A stretch of 64,000 nt of DNA from assembly GCF_039533965.1 (NCBI RefSeq), contig NZ_BAAAUN010000001.1, positions 868,001-932,000 on the forward strand. Direction: 5' to 3'. A program made the translations under genes and the position numbers. Of this stretch, positions 37,443 to 46,044 are shown in pieces. Below the pieces are notes generated by a model, which did no database searches, was not told the origin of the DNA, and saw only the letters and a program-made list of their open reading frames with translations. The stretch comes from Microbacterium luteolum. Lineage in GTDB: Bacteria > Actinomycetota > Actinomycetes > Actinomycetales > Microbacteriaceae. The first letter of the stretch is position 1, and every line of letters begins with the position of its first letter.

Positions 37443-39506
37443 ATGACGAAACGGTGGCTCACGCTGGCCGCGCTGACCGTGGCCGCCGCCGCAGGGGCGT
37501 TCTCCGCCTCCGCGGCATCCGCCACCGATCCGCTCACGCTCGACTCCGGGTACGTCACGGACGACGCCGGGGTGCTGAGCTCCGCGGAAGAGGAGACCGT
37601 CGAGGCCCGCCTGACGGAGTTGAGCGCGAACTCGAACGCCGACCTCTTCGTCGTGCTCGTCGATGACTTCTCCTCCCCCTCCGACAACGCCGAGTGGGCG
37701 GACACCGTCGCGCAGAGCAACAACCTCGGCTCCGAGCAGTACCTTCTCGCGATCGCCGTGGAGGGTCGCAGCTACTACATCTCGGCCGCACCCGACGGCC
37801 CGCTGAGCGACGCCAAGCTCGACGATGTCGAGAACAAGATGGTCCCGCTCGCCTCGCAGAACGACTGGGTCGGGGCGATCACGCTCGCGGCCGACGAGAT
37901 CCAGGGCGACGGCGGCGCCGGCGCTCTGCGGGTGGCGCTGATCATCGGAGCCGTCGTCGCCGCGGGCCTGCTCCTCTGGCTCGTCATCGCGCTCGTCCGC
38001 CGCTCCCGGCGGAACGCGGAGGTGCGGCGGCGCGGCGCGATGCCCGAGACGCCCGACCCCAACGATCCGTTCTCCACGCTCACCGACGAGCAGATCGAGA
38101 CCCAGGCAGGGATCGCCCTCGTGCAGGCCGACGATGCGATCACCTCGAGCAAGGAAGAGCTCGGATTCGCCGTCGCGCAGTTCGGTGAGGGCGCCACCGC
38201 CGAGTTCACGCACGCCGTCGAGGCGGCGAAGGCGAAGATGTCCGAGGCGTTCGATCTCAAGCAGAAGCTCGACGACGAGATCGAGGACACAGTCCAGGAC
38301 CGTCGGGCATGGCACATCCGCATCATCCAGATCTCCGATGAGATCGGCGATGTCCTCGAAGAGAACACCGAGGCGTTCGACGAACTGCGCAAGCTCGAGC
38401 AGAACGCCCCCCAGGAGTTGGAGAGGGTCCGCGGCGAGCGGGCCGCGCTGGCGCCGGTTCTGGCCGCGGCCGCTCCCGCTCTGGCGACGCTGTCGGCCTC
38501 GTACGATCCCGCAGCCCTCAGCACCGTGTCGGACAACCCCGCTCACGCGCAGGAGCGCGCCACGCTCGCGGATCGGTCGATCGAGGCCGCAGCCCAGGCG
38601 GTCGCGGCGGGGCGACCCGGCGAAGCGGCGTTCGCGATCCGCACCGCCGAGCAGTCGGTCGCGCAGTCGGCGCAGCTCGCGCAGGCCATCACGGCACTCG
38701 GGCAGGAGCTCGCGACGATCGAGACCCAGGCGCAGGCGCTGATCGCCGACCTGCAGGGCGACCTCACCGCCGCCCCGCAGCTTCCGGACGCCGACGGCTC
38801 GATCGCCGCAGCCGCATCCGCGACGGCCCAGCATCTCCAGTTGGCGCAGACGCAGCTCGCCGGCGCGACCCGCAATCCTCAGGCCGCGCTCGAGACGCTG
38901 ACGGCCGCGAACACGCAGATCGACGCCGCTCTCGCGCACGGTCGGGAGACCGTGGAACGCGGCCGCCGGGTGCAGCAGGTTCTCGATCAGACGCTGACCC
39001 AGGCGAACTCCGAGATCCGTGCGACGCGCGAGTTCATCGAGACCCGCCGTGGCACGGTCGGCTCCACCGCACGCACGCGCCTCGCCGCTGCCGAGGCCAG
39101 CCTGACGCAGGCGCAGAACCTGCGCGCGACGGATGCCGACGCTGCACTGGCCGAGGCCAACCGGGCGGTCGAACTCGTGCGGCAGGCGACCTACGCCGCC
39201 CAGTCCGACGTGCAGTCCTACAATTCCCCCGCCTCCGCGGACGACAGCTGGGGAGGCGGGCTGTTCGGCGGCTCCGGCTCGTCCGGCGGCTCCGGACTCG
39301 GGGGCGACATCCTCGGCGGCATCATCGGCGGTCTCCTCTCCGGAGGCGGCGGAGGCGGAAGCTCCTCGCGCAGCAGCAGCTGGCGATCCGGTGGAGGCGG
39401 CGGCTACCGCAGCTCCGGCTTCGGCGGCGGCTCCCGCAGCAGCTCGCGGAGCAGCTCCCGCAGCAGCAGCGGCCGCAGTGGACGATCCGGAGGTAGGCGC
39501 TTCTGA
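37443..39506 (+). CDS. TPM-domain protein with signal peptide, one TM and long coiled coil
   Basis: The 687-aa protein has a signal peptide (cut near ASAASA, residue 27) and an extracytoplasmic TPM domain (about 35-155, YVTDDAGVLSSAEE onward). One membrane helix (162-186) leads to a long cytosolic helical region rich in Ala, Gln and Glu (200-600), and a Gly/Ser/Arg tail (610-687) in which Ser-Ser-Arg and Gly runs alternate. TPM domains occur in membrane-stress and photosystem-repair proteins. A pspA-type gene follows by 58 bp, supporting a membrane-integrity role. GGAGGGAAAA precedes the ATG. Confidence 0.87.
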   Translation: MTKRWLTLAALTVAAAAGAFSASAASATDPLTLDSGYVTDDAGVLSSAEEETVEARLTELSANSNADLFVVLVDDFSSPSDNAEWADTVAQSNNLGSEQYLLAIAVEGRSYYISAAPDGPLSDAKLDDVENKMVPLASQNDWVGAITLAADEIQGDGGAGALRVALIIGAVVAAGLLLWLVIALVRRSRRNAEVRRRGAMPETPDPNDPFSTLTDEQIETQAGIALVQADDAITSSKEELGFAVAQFGEGATAEFTHAVEAAKAKMSEAFDLKQKLDDEIEDTVQDRRAWHIRIIQISDEIGDVLEENTEAFDELRKLEQNAPQELERVRGERAALAPVLAAAAPALATLSASYDPAALSTVSDNPAHAQERATLADRSIEAAAQAVAAGRPGEAAFAIRTAEQSVAQSAQLAQAITALGQELATIETQAQALIADLQGDLTAAPQLPDADGSIAAAASATAQHLQLAQTQLAGATRNPQAALETLTAANTQIDAALAHGRETVERGRRVQQVLDQTLTQANSEIRATREFIETRRGTVGSTARTRLAAAEASLTQAQNLRATDADAALAEANRAVELVRQATYAAQSDVQSYNSPASADDSWGGGLFGGSGSSGGSGLGGDILGGIIGGLLSGGGGGGSSSRSSSWRSGGGGGYRSSGFGGGSRSSSRSSSRSSSGRSGRSGGRRF

Positions 39507-39564
39507 TCCGCACATCGACACTCATCGACAGTTCACGAATCCGTCCCTCTGAAAGGAACCACGC

Positions 39565-40305
39565 ATGACCAAGCAGTCCATCTTCGGACGTATCTCGACC
39601 CTCGTCCGCGCGAACATCAACTCGCTCCTCGACTCGGCGGAAGACCCGCAGAAGATGATCGATCAGCTCGTTCGCGACTACACGAACAGCATCGCGGACG
39701 CCGAGTCCGCGATCGCCGAGACCATCGGCAACCTGCGCCTGCTCGAGCGCGACCACGAGGAAGATGTCCAGGCCGCCACCGAGTGGGGCAACAAGGCTCT
39801 CGCCGCCAGCCGCAAGGCCGACGAGATGCGCGCGACGAACTCGACGGATGCAGACAAGTTCGACAACCTCGCGAAGATCGCACTGCAGCGCCAGATCAGC
39901 GCCGAGCGCGAGGCCACCGGCGCCGAGCCGCAGATCGCCGCCCAGACCGAGATCGTCGACAAGCTCAAGAGCGGCCTCAACGGCATGAAGGACAAGCTCG
40001 GCGAGCTCAAGAACAAGCGCAGCGAGCTGCTCGCCCGCGCCAAGGTCGCCGAGGCGCAGACCAAGGTGCAGGATGCCGTCGGTTCGATCAACGTCCTCGA
40101 CCCCACGAGCGAGCTGGGGCGCTTCGAGGACAAGGTCCGCCGCCAGGAGGCCATCGCTCAGGGCAAGATCGAGCTCGCGGCCTCCAGCCTCGACGCGCAG
40201 TTCGAGAGCCTCGAAGACCTCGGCGAGCTGACCGAGGTCGAGGCCCGCCTCGCCGAGCTCAAGGCCGGCGGCGCCGCTCCCCGCCAGGCCATCGAAGGCT
40301 CCTGA
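39565..40305 (+). CDS. pspA: PspA/IM30 (Vipp1) family membrane-stress protein
   Basis: The 246-aa all-helical protein matches PspA/IM30, ESCRT-III-like membrane remodelers. The start MTKQSIFGRISTLVRANINS is followed by the conserved EDPQKMIDQLVRDY and long charged helices to ~215; a short tail ends RQAIEGS. In actinobacteria PspA binds the inner membrane under envelope stress. It is paired with the TPM-domain gene and closed by a strong terminator (40314-40352). GAAAGGAACC precedes the ATG. Confidence 0.93.
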   Translation: MTKQSIFGRISTLVRANINSLLDSAEDPQKMIDQLVRDYTNSIADAESAIAETIGNLRLLERDHEEDVQAATEWGNKALAASRKADEMRATNSTDADKFDNLAKIALQRQISAEREATGAEPQIAAQTEIVDKLKSGLNGMKDKLGELKNKRSELLARAKVAEAQTKVQDAVGSINVLDPTSELGRFEDKVRRQEAIAQGKIELAASSLDAQFESLEDLGELTEVEARLAELKAGGAAPRQAIEGS

Positions 40306-40313
40306 CACACCCC

Positions 40314-40352
40314 GCTGATGCCCCGGACACCACCAGAGTCCGGGGCATCGGC
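40314..40352 (+). terminator. Intrinsic terminator after pspA
   Basis: GATGCCCCGGAC (40317-40328) pairs with GTCCGGGGCATC (40338-40349), extended outward by GCT/GGC with one T-G pair, and followed by GCTTTCTC. It separates the TPM-pspA pair from the arginase-family gene. Confidence 0.75.
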
Positions 40353-40375
40353 GCTTTCTCCCCCGGAGGCAACCC

Positions 40376-41179
40376 ATGGTGCGATTCCTGGTCGTTCCGC
40401 AGTGGCAGGGCTCGCCCGCACCGCGTGCGATGCTCCTCGTCGACGGCGCCTCCGCGATCGCCGGCGACCTTCCGCGCGCAGCCACGACCGTGCTCGACGC
40501 GCCCGTCGAGGCCGGTGAGTCGCTGGGCACAGGCGTCCGTCGCCTGAGCGCGCTGCTGCGCACCCGCGAGCTGCTGCGCGAGCATCTGCAGGAGGACACG
40601 ATCATCATCGGCGGCGACTGCAGCGTCACCGTCGCCGCTCTCGCCGCGATACCGGGTGGGACGGACGACCTCGCCGTGGTGTGGTGCGACGCCCACGGCG
40701 ACCTCCACACGCCGGAGACCTCGCCATCCGGAGCCTTCTCCGGGATGGCGCTGCGCGCCGTGCTGGGTCAGGGCGAGGAGCAGATCGTGCTCTCCCCCGG
40801 CATCTCTCGCGATCGCGTCATCACCGTCGGCATGCGCGATGTCGACGACGCCGAGATCGACCAGCTCGACACGCTCACGCAGCTCTCGGTCGACGACCTC
40901 GATCGCACGGATGCGCTGGCCGAGGCCGTCCGCGCCACGGGAGCCTCCCGCGTGTGGGTGCACATCGACGTCGACGTGCTCGATCCCTCCGACCTCGCCG
41001 GGGTGTCGTCCGCCGCCCCGTTCGGAGCCTCCCCCGCCGCGCTCAGCGCGGCGATCCGTCGGCTGCGGGAGCAGGTCCCGCTCGCCGGCGCCACGATCGC
41101 CGGTTTCGCTCCTCGCTCGCCGGCGGATGCGGTCGACGATCTCGGCGCTCTTCTCCGACTCGTCGGGGCTGTCGCGTGA
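40376..41179 (+). CDS. Arginase/ureohydrolase-family protein
   Basis: The 267-aa ureohydrolase fold has DAHGD (105-109) and HIDVDVLDP (about 196-204), the usual Mn ligands. The first ligand motif GGDHS reads GGDCS (79-83), so the His that binds metal A in arginase is Cys82. That could change metal use or substrate; agmatinase, formimidoylglutamase and guanidino hydrolases are other options. It is coupled by GTGA overlap to a small HExxH-type protein. The start ATG 40376 follows CCCCGGAGGCAACCC. Confidence 0.85.
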   Translation: MVRFLVVPQWQGSPAPRAMLLVDGASAIAGDLPRAATTVLDAPVEAGESLGTGVRRLSALLRTRELLREHLQEDTIIIGGDCSVTVAALAAIPGGTDDLAVVWCDAHGDLHTPETSPSGAFSGMALRAVLGQGEEQIVLSPGISRDRVITVGMRDVDDAEIDQLDTLTQLSVDDLDRTDALAEAVRATGASRVWVHIDVDVLDPSDLAGVSSAAPFGASPAALSAAIRRLREQVPLAGATIAGFAPRSPADAVDDLGALLRLVGAVA

Positions 41180-41613
41180 GCGGCGACTGGCGACCGAAAG
41201 CCGAGGCTGCGCTCGCCCGCGGGCGACGATTCGATCGCCGCATCCCCGCCTTCCTGCTCCGGTCGCCGATCAGCCGCGCCGGCTACTGGTGGGGCACGGC
41301 GGTGGGCTGGCTCTGGGGCTCCCTGTGGAGCACGGGCCCCGTGGAGCGCCGCGCGGGTCTCTGGATCTTCCAGGGCATGCCGAAATGGACGTTCAACCGC
41401 GGCGGTGTCTGCGTCGGCGGGTGCTTCCTGACCGGGGATACGCGTCCGACCGACGCTGTACTCCGTCACGAGGCGGTGCACAAGGAGCAGTGGCTGCGCT
41501 ACGGCTTCCTGATGCCCCTGCTCTACCTGTTCGCCGGACGCGATCCTCTGCGCAACCGCTTCGAGATCGAGGCGGGCCTGGAGGACGGCAACTACGTGCG
41601 ACGCGGGCGCTGA
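41176..41613 (+). CDS. Small protein with HExxH-like zinc motif, unknown function
   Basis: The 145-aa protein carries LRHEAVHKEQW (HEAVH, matching HExxH) and a later glutamate-rich FEIEAGLEDGNYVRRG that could supply a third ligand, so a gluzincin-like zinc site is possible. A short hydrophobic stretch (AGYWWGTAVGWLWGSLW) precedes it, and a conserved-looking RGGVCVGGCFLTGD holds two cysteines. I do not recognise the family with certainty. Its GTG overlaps the arginase-like stop as GTGA, so the two are translated together. Confidence 0.65.
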   Translation: MSGDWRPKAEAALARGRRFDRRIPAFLLRSPISRAGYWWGTAVGWLWGSLWSTGPVERRAGLWIFQGMPKWTFNRGGVCVGGCFLTGDTRPTDAVLRHEAVHKEQWLRYGFLMPLLYLFAGRDPLRNRFEIEAGLEDGNYVRRGR

Positions 41614-41617
41614 GGGA

Positions 41618-42088
41618 TCAGCGGTCGGCGGGCAGCAGCCCGAAACGCTCGGGAGCGTGGATGAGCGCCGGCTCGATGTCGAGCGTGTTCGTCAGATGAT
41701 CGACGATGTCGGCCGTGCCGAGGTAGCCGCCGAGAAGAGTGACGTTCGTCTGGATCTCGTCGTCGCACATCATCTCGTCCGCCCACGCGCAGGTGGCGCG
41801 CGCGAGAGCCTGTCCCGGTGCGCAGGAGCGCCCGGACCCGGGCGTGCCGGACCGCTGTCCGCGGGCGAGCCACGTCACGGTCATGCGTCCGGGAGCCTCG
41901 ACCACGCCGATGTCGGACGCGTCGGGAACCTCGATGAAGATGCGGCCGGAGGCGCACAGCGGAAGGGTGGCCAGGAACATCTCCAGGTCGGCGAGCGAGT
42001 GCTCGTCAGCGGTCACCAGGTGGTGTGCACGGCGACGCGCTTCGCGGCGCTGGGCGCGCGTGCTGCGGAGCTCGAGGGAGGTGTTCAT
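41618..42088 (-). CDS. Standalone SIP-domain (siderophore-interacting) protein
   Basis: The 156-aa protein resembles the C-terminal NAD(P)-binding half of siderophore-interacting reductases: it opens HLVTADEHSLADLEMFLATLP, then IFIEVPDASD and a VTWLARG stretch. The FAD-binding half is absent, so it needs a partner or has another role. ATG 42088 has GGAG five bases upstream; a longer in-frame start at 42109 is less likely. A DtxR/IdeR-like box lies 24-42 nt upstream, consistent with iron repression. Convergent with the HExxH gene. Confidence 0.75.
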   Translation of the reverse strand: MNTSLELRSTRAQRREARRRAHHLVTADEHSLADLEMFLATLPLCASGRIFIEVPDASDIGVVEAPGRMTVTWLARGQRSGTPGSGRSCAPGQALARATCAWADEMMCDDEIQTNVTLLGGYLGTADIVDHLTNTLDIEPALIHAPERFGLLPADR

Positions 42089-42111
42089 GGTGACTCCATC
42101 GTACACCAAGT

Positions 42112-42130
42112 GAAGGCTTGCCTAACCTTC
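42112..42130 (-). promoter_or_regulatory. Probable DtxR/IdeR iron box
   Basis: Read on the minus strand the 19-mer is GAAGGTTAGGCAAGCCTTC. It matches the DtxR/IdeR consensus TTAGGTTAGGCTAACCTAA at 13 of 19 positions, including the AGGTTAGGC core. It lies just upstream of a TACGAT -10 (42103-42098) and covers the -35, a repressor position. Confidence 0.6.
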
Positions 42131-42832
42131 CTCGACCAGTGCCCTCTTCAGAGCCGCCAGCTCGGCGTCCGTCATCCCCTTGGCGCGCAGATAGCCGGCC
42201 GCCGATCCCCAGCGCTCGTCGATCTGCTCCAACAGGTTCCGCATCACGGGTGCCGGCGACTGCGTCGCGAGGGCGACGGCGTGCACCGCCTCCGGATGCT
42301 GCGATCGCAGGTATGCCGCGATGCGCTGCGATCGCTGCGCCGGCAGCTGCGACTCGGTGAGCGCGTAGTCGGCGATCACGGCCTCGCGATCAGCGCCTAC
42401 GGCAGACAGCGCGAGGGCGACGGTCACGCCGGTGCGGTCCTTGCCCACGGTGCAGTGCACGAGCGTGGGCTCACCCGCCGCGATGATCCGGATGGCTTCC
42501 ACCAGGCGTTCTCCGCTCTCCTCGAGCAGATGCAGGTAGAGATCATCGAGGCTCGTATCCGCTTCGAAGAACGAGCGCACGGAGCCGAGGAACAGCGGAA
42601 GGTGCGTGGTCTCGGGGCCCTCGATCTCGGTGGGCTCGGCCGCGACCTCCTCGCCGTCGCGCAAGTCGACGATGTGCTGGATGCTGCCCTGCAGCGCCGC
42701 GGCGCCCGCGGACGTCACTCCCGACAGCTGCCCTGATCGCAGCAGCACTCCCGAGCGGATCCGTCCGCCCTCCGCGGGGATCCCCCCGACGTCGCGGACG
42801 TTGTTGACGCCGTCGATGTCGAGGATCGTCAT
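42122..42832 (-). CDS. Tyrosine/lipid phosphatase of the PtpB type
   Basis: The 236-aa phosphatase has the P-loop HCTVGKDRTG with Cys127 and Arg133 (CX5R), and an N-terminal NVRDVGGIPAEGGRIRSG typical of the Mycobacterium PtpB/bacterial triple-specificity phosphatase family. In PtpB this family acts on phosphotyrosine and phosphoinositides. Its ATG (42832) overlaps the AhpD-like stop as ATGA, so the two are coupled. The last bases overlap the iron box of the divergent SIP gene. Confidence 0.88.
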   Translation of the reverse strand: MTILDIDGVNNVRDVGGIPAEGGRIRSGVLLRSGQLSGVTSAGAAALQGSIQHIVDLRDGEEVAAEPTEIEGPETTHLPLFLGSVRSFFEADTSLDDLYLHLLEESGERLVEAIRIIAAGEPTLVHCTVGKDRTGVTVALALSAVGADREAVIADYALTESQLPAQRSQRIAAYLRSQHPEAVHAVALATQSPAPVMRNLLEQIDERWGSAAGYLRAKGMTDAELAALKRALVEEG

Positions 42833-43305
42833 GCCTGTGCCTGCGGGGTGCGCGGCGGCACCGGGTAGCGGCCGGCGATGACGATGCGGTTGAAGGCGTT
42901 GATGGAGACGCAGGCCCAGCTCAACGCCGCGTACTCCTTCTCGGTGAAGACGCTGCCGACCAGGTCGTAGACCTCGTCGGACACGCCGTCCTCGGAGATG
43001 AAGGTGAACGCCTCGGCGAGCTCGAGCGCCGCGCGCTCCCTGTCGCTGAACACGCCGCTCTCCCGCCACACCGGGATCTGGGTGATCGTGTCGGTGTCGA
43101 GACCGGCCTTGAGCGCCCGATCGACGTGAAGGCGGGCGCAGTAGCTGCACCCGTTCAGCTGCGAGCAGTGGATCATGACGATCTCCTTGAGCCGATCGTC
43201 GATGCCGTTCGCGGCGCAGATGTCGCCGACCGTCCGCGCGAAAGCGTCGAGCGCCTGATAAGCCGCCGGCTCGGTCTTGGACAGGTGCACGCGCGTCTCG
43301 CTCAT
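42829..43305 (-). CDS. Carboxymuconolactone decarboxylase/AhpD-like alkylhydroperoxidase family protein
   Basis: The 158-aa protein has the AhpD-type redox motif NGCSYCARLH with Cys53, Cys56 and His60, the relay used by alkylhydroperoxidases. The rest is the all-helical CMD fold. ATG 43305 is chosen over a longer in-frame start because TATCAT lies exactly 6 nt upstream (leaderless type) and the first residues of the longer form (CCLYGEYHGD) are atypical. It is coupled to the PtpB-like phosphatase. A cluster of ATGTCC repeats occupies the divergent spacer. Confidence 0.87.
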   Translation of the reverse strand: MSETRVHLSKTEPAAYQALDAFARTVGDICAANGIDDRLKEIVMIHCSQLNGCSYCARLHVDRALKAGLDTDTITQIPVWRESGVFSDRERAALELAEAFTFISEDGVSDEVYDLVGSVFTEKEYAALSWACVSINAFNRIVIAGRYPVPPRTPQAQA

Positions 43306-43380
43306 GTCTCCATGATATTCGCCGTAGAGGCAGCATGTTCGCGACCGCGCAAGGTCATCGAAATGCGAAATGATCAACGC

Positions 43381-43416
43381 GGACATGTCCTGGACGCGAA
43401 TATGTCCAATGATGTC
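43381..43416. promoter_or_regulatory. ATGTCC-type palindromes in divergent spacer
   Basis: GGACATGTCC (43381-43390) is a perfect 10-bp palindrome. TGGAC-N8-GTCCA (43391-43408) follows immediately, and a further ATGTCTCC lies at 43411. The ~170-bp spacer is clearly AT-richer than its surroundings. Repeated half-sites suggest an operator for the divergent AhpD-like and hydrolase genes. Confidence 0.4.
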
Positions 43417-43475
43417 TCCATATTGCTTGTCATATCGCTCTCCAATTTCCTGCCGCTAAAGACGAGGAGCAGAAT

Positions 43476-44414
43476 ATGGACGTGGCGATCGACATCACCG
43501 AGTTCAGCTATCTTCCCGCACAGGCCGACGCTCTGGGCGTGCCTCTCCCCCCGGTCGAGCGCATCGCGCTCTCCCTCCCGGATGGTCGCGCGGTGAGCGC
43601 GCTGCGCTTCGGCACTGAGGCGCCCCGGGTCACGCTGCTGCACGGTGCCGGGCTGAACGCGCACACCTGGGACACCACCTCGCTGGCCCTGCGGCAGCCC
43701 CTGCTGGCGATCGACCTCGCCGGCCACGGCGACTCCTCCTGGCGGTCCGACGCCGACTACACGCCGCGCACGCTCGCCGTCGATGTCGCCGCGGCTCTCG
43801 ACGCCTGGACCGAACAGCCCCAGCTCATCGTCGGCCAGTCGCTCGGCGGGCTCACCGGCGCGGCCCTTGCCGCCACCCGACCGGATCTCGTGTCGGCGCT
43901 GGTCATCGTCGACATCACCCCCGGCATCGACGTGAGCGCCGGACCGGCCGCGCTGCGCGCGTTCTACGAGGGACCCACCGACTTCGCCACCCGCGACGAA
44001 CTCGTCGACAAGGCGATGTCCCTCGGCTTCGGGGGAACCCGGCCGGAGACCGAACGCGGCGTCTTCCTCAACACCCGCGTCCGCGCCGACGGGCGCATCG
44101 AGTGGAAGCATCATTTCGCGCATCTCGCCGCCCAGGCGCTCGCGGCCCACGATCCCGGGTCAGCCGTCGCCCCCTCCGTGCTGCATGAGACCGGCTGGGA
44201 CGACCTGGCGGCCGTCCGCGCCCCGATCACCCTGGTGCGCGCCAGCCGCGGGTTCGTCAGCGAACCGGATGCCGCCGAGCTGCAGAGCCGGATGCCGGAG
44301 GCGCGAGTGGTCGTCCTCGACGCCACTCACAACGTGCAGGAGACAGCCCCGGCCGCACTCGCCGACCTCATCGCGTCCACCGCAGCGGGCACCCCGACGG
44401 GCAGCGGATTGTGA
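43476..44414 (+). CDS. Alpha/beta hydrolase
   Basis: The 312-aa hydrolase has TLLHGAGLNAHTWD (oxyanion region), nucleophile motif VGQSLGGLTG (Ser about 125) and a C-terminal His in LDATHNVQETAP. The acid may be in VRASRGFVSEPDAAEL. It opens with a 25-residue extension (MDVAIDITEFSYLPA) before the fold. The substrate is unknown. GAGGAGC precedes the ATG. It is divergent from the AhpD-like gene and 93 bp from the peptide-importer operon; a functional link to the importer is possible but unproven. Confidence 0.85.
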   Translation: MDVAIDITEFSYLPAQADALGVPLPPVERIALSLPDGRAVSALRFGTEAPRVTLLHGAGLNAHTWDTTSLALRQPLLAIDLAGHGDSSWRSDADYTPRTLAVDVAAALDAWTEQPQLIVGQSLGGLTGAALAATRPDLVSALVIVDITPGIDVSAGPAALRAFYEGPTDFATRDELVDKAMSLGFGGTRPETERGVFLNTRVRADGRIEWKHHFAHLAAQALAAHDPGSAVAPSVLHETGWDDLAAVRAPITLVRASRGFVSEPDAAELQSRMPEARVVVLDATHNVQETAPAALADLIASTAAGTPTGSGL

Positions 44415-44507
44415 CGATTCGTTCCACAACCGCCCCGCATCCCTCCACCCATCTCTAGGCTCGATCCAGCGGCACACAGCAACTGCCGCACCGAGAGGAA
44501 ACGCCTC

Positions 44508-46028
44508 ATGTTCCGACGCACCCGACGTCTTGCTCTGATCTCCGCCCTCGCGGCGACCGCCGTCATCCTCAGCGCCTGCACCGGCACCCCCGCAGAGACC
44601 CCGTCGTCCTCTCCCGGGAAGCCCGACCCGGACGCCACCCTGCACGTCGGTCTGGTCCTCGAGCCGACCAACCTCGACATCCGGCACACCAGCGGCGCCG
44701 CCATCGAGCAGATCCTCATCGACAACATCTACGAGGGTCTCGTGACACGCACGCAGGACAACGAGATCGAGGGACGGATCGCCTCCGACTACGAGGTGTC
44801 CGCCGACGGACTCACCTACACCTTCACGCTGAACGACGGTGTGCTCTTCCACGATGGCACGCCGCTCACGTCGGCCGACGTCGTCGCCTCCTACGAGACC
44901 GTGCGCACCGACACGACGGTGCAGGGCAACGCGGAGTTCGCCTCGGTCGCCTCGATCACCGCCCCCGACGCCACGACCGTCGAGATCGTGCTGTCCGCGC
45001 CGAATCAGAACTTCCTGTTCGCGCTCACCGGACCCGCCGGCCTGATCTTCAAGTCCGGCGACACGACAGACCTCAAGACGGCCGAGAACGGCACGGGTCC
45101 CTTCACCCTCACGCGCTGGAGCAAGGGCAGCACCATCACGTTCGCGCGGAACGACGACTACTGGGGAGAAGCGGCCGGAGTGGCCGAGGTGGAGTTCCAG
45201 TACATCCCCGACTTCACGGCCGGCGTGAACGCCGCGCTCGCAGGCGACGTCGACGTCCTGACGGCGGTCGACCCGAACCTCGCATCGCAGCTCGAGGACT
45301 CCGGCGACTTCACGCTCACGAAGGGTCGCACCACCGACAAGGCGACGCTGGCCTTCAACAACAAGAAGGCACCGCTCGACGACGTCCGCGTGCGCGAAGC
45401 GCTGCGCCTGGCGATCGACCATGAGGCCCTCATCGAGGCGGTCGGCGCCGGCACCACGCTCTACGGGCCGATCCCGGAGCTCGACCCGGGCTACGAGGAC
45501 CTCTCCGACGTGATCTCGTACGACCCTGAGAAGGCCAAGGAACTGCTCGCCGAAGCAGGTCAGAAGGATCTGGAGCTGACCCTGACGATCCCGAGCTTCT
45601 ACGGGACGACCGTGCCGAAGGTCCTGATCTCGGACTTCGCGAAGGTCGGCGTGACTCTGGAGGTCGACTCCGTGGAGTTCCCGGCCTGGCTCGAAGACGT
45701 CTACACGAACCACGACTACGACCTCAGCTTCGTGCTCCACGTCGAGCCGCGCGACTTCGGCAACTTCGCGAATCCGGACTACTACTTCGGCTACGACAAC
45801 GCCGAGGTCCAGGGTCTCTACGAGCAGGCACAGGCCGAGGTGGATCCCGACAAGTCCGCCGAACTCCTCGCGCAGGCGGCGCGCATCGTCTCCGAGGATC
45901 ACGCCGCGGACTGGCTGTACAACGGCGAGACCCTCACAGCTGTGAGCCCGATCGTCGCCGGGTTCCCCGAGGACTCGATCAACTCGCGCATCAACCTCGC
46001 CGGCGTCACCGTCTCCGCCGAGAAGTAG
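44508..46028 (+). CDS. Lipoprotein ABC substrate-binding protein, family 5 (oligopeptide/nickel type)
   Basis: The 506-aa lipoprotein has an arginine-rich signal and the lipobox LSAC with Cys24, so it is anchored outside the membrane. The SBP_bac_5 fold begins with LHVGLVLEPTNLDIRHTSG, then the diagnostic YTFTLNDGVLFHDGTPLTS and RVREALRLAIDHEALI. The family imports peptides, nickel chelates, glutathione or opines; specificity cannot be read from sequence. It heads a five-gene importer operon. GAGAGGAAAC precedes the ATG. Confidence 0.93.
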   Translation: MFRRTRRLALISALAATAVILSACTGTPAETPSSSPGKPDPDATLHVGLVLEPTNLDIRHTSGAAIEQILIDNIYEGLVTRTQDNEIEGRIASDYEVSADGLTYTFTLNDGVLFHDGTPLTSADVVASYETVRTDTTVQGNAEFASVASITAPDATTVEIVLSAPNQNFLFALTGPAGLIFKSGDTTDLKTAENGTGPFTLTRWSKGSTITFARNDDYWGEAAGVAEVEFQYIPDFTAGVNAALAGDVDVLTAVDPNLASQLEDSGDFTLTKGRTTDKATLAFNNKKAPLDDVRVREALRLAIDHEALIEAVGAGTTLYGPIPELDPGYEDLSDVISYDPEKAKELLAEAGQKDLELTLTIPSFYGTTVPKVLISDFAKVGVTLEVDSVEFPAWLEDVYTNHDYDLSFVLHVEPRDFGNFANPDYYFGYDNAEVQGLYEQAQAEVDPDKSAELLAQAARIVSEDHAADWLYNGETLTAVSPIVAGFPEDSINSRINLAGVTVSAEK

Positions 46029-46044
46029 GAGCGGTCGGCCCTCC

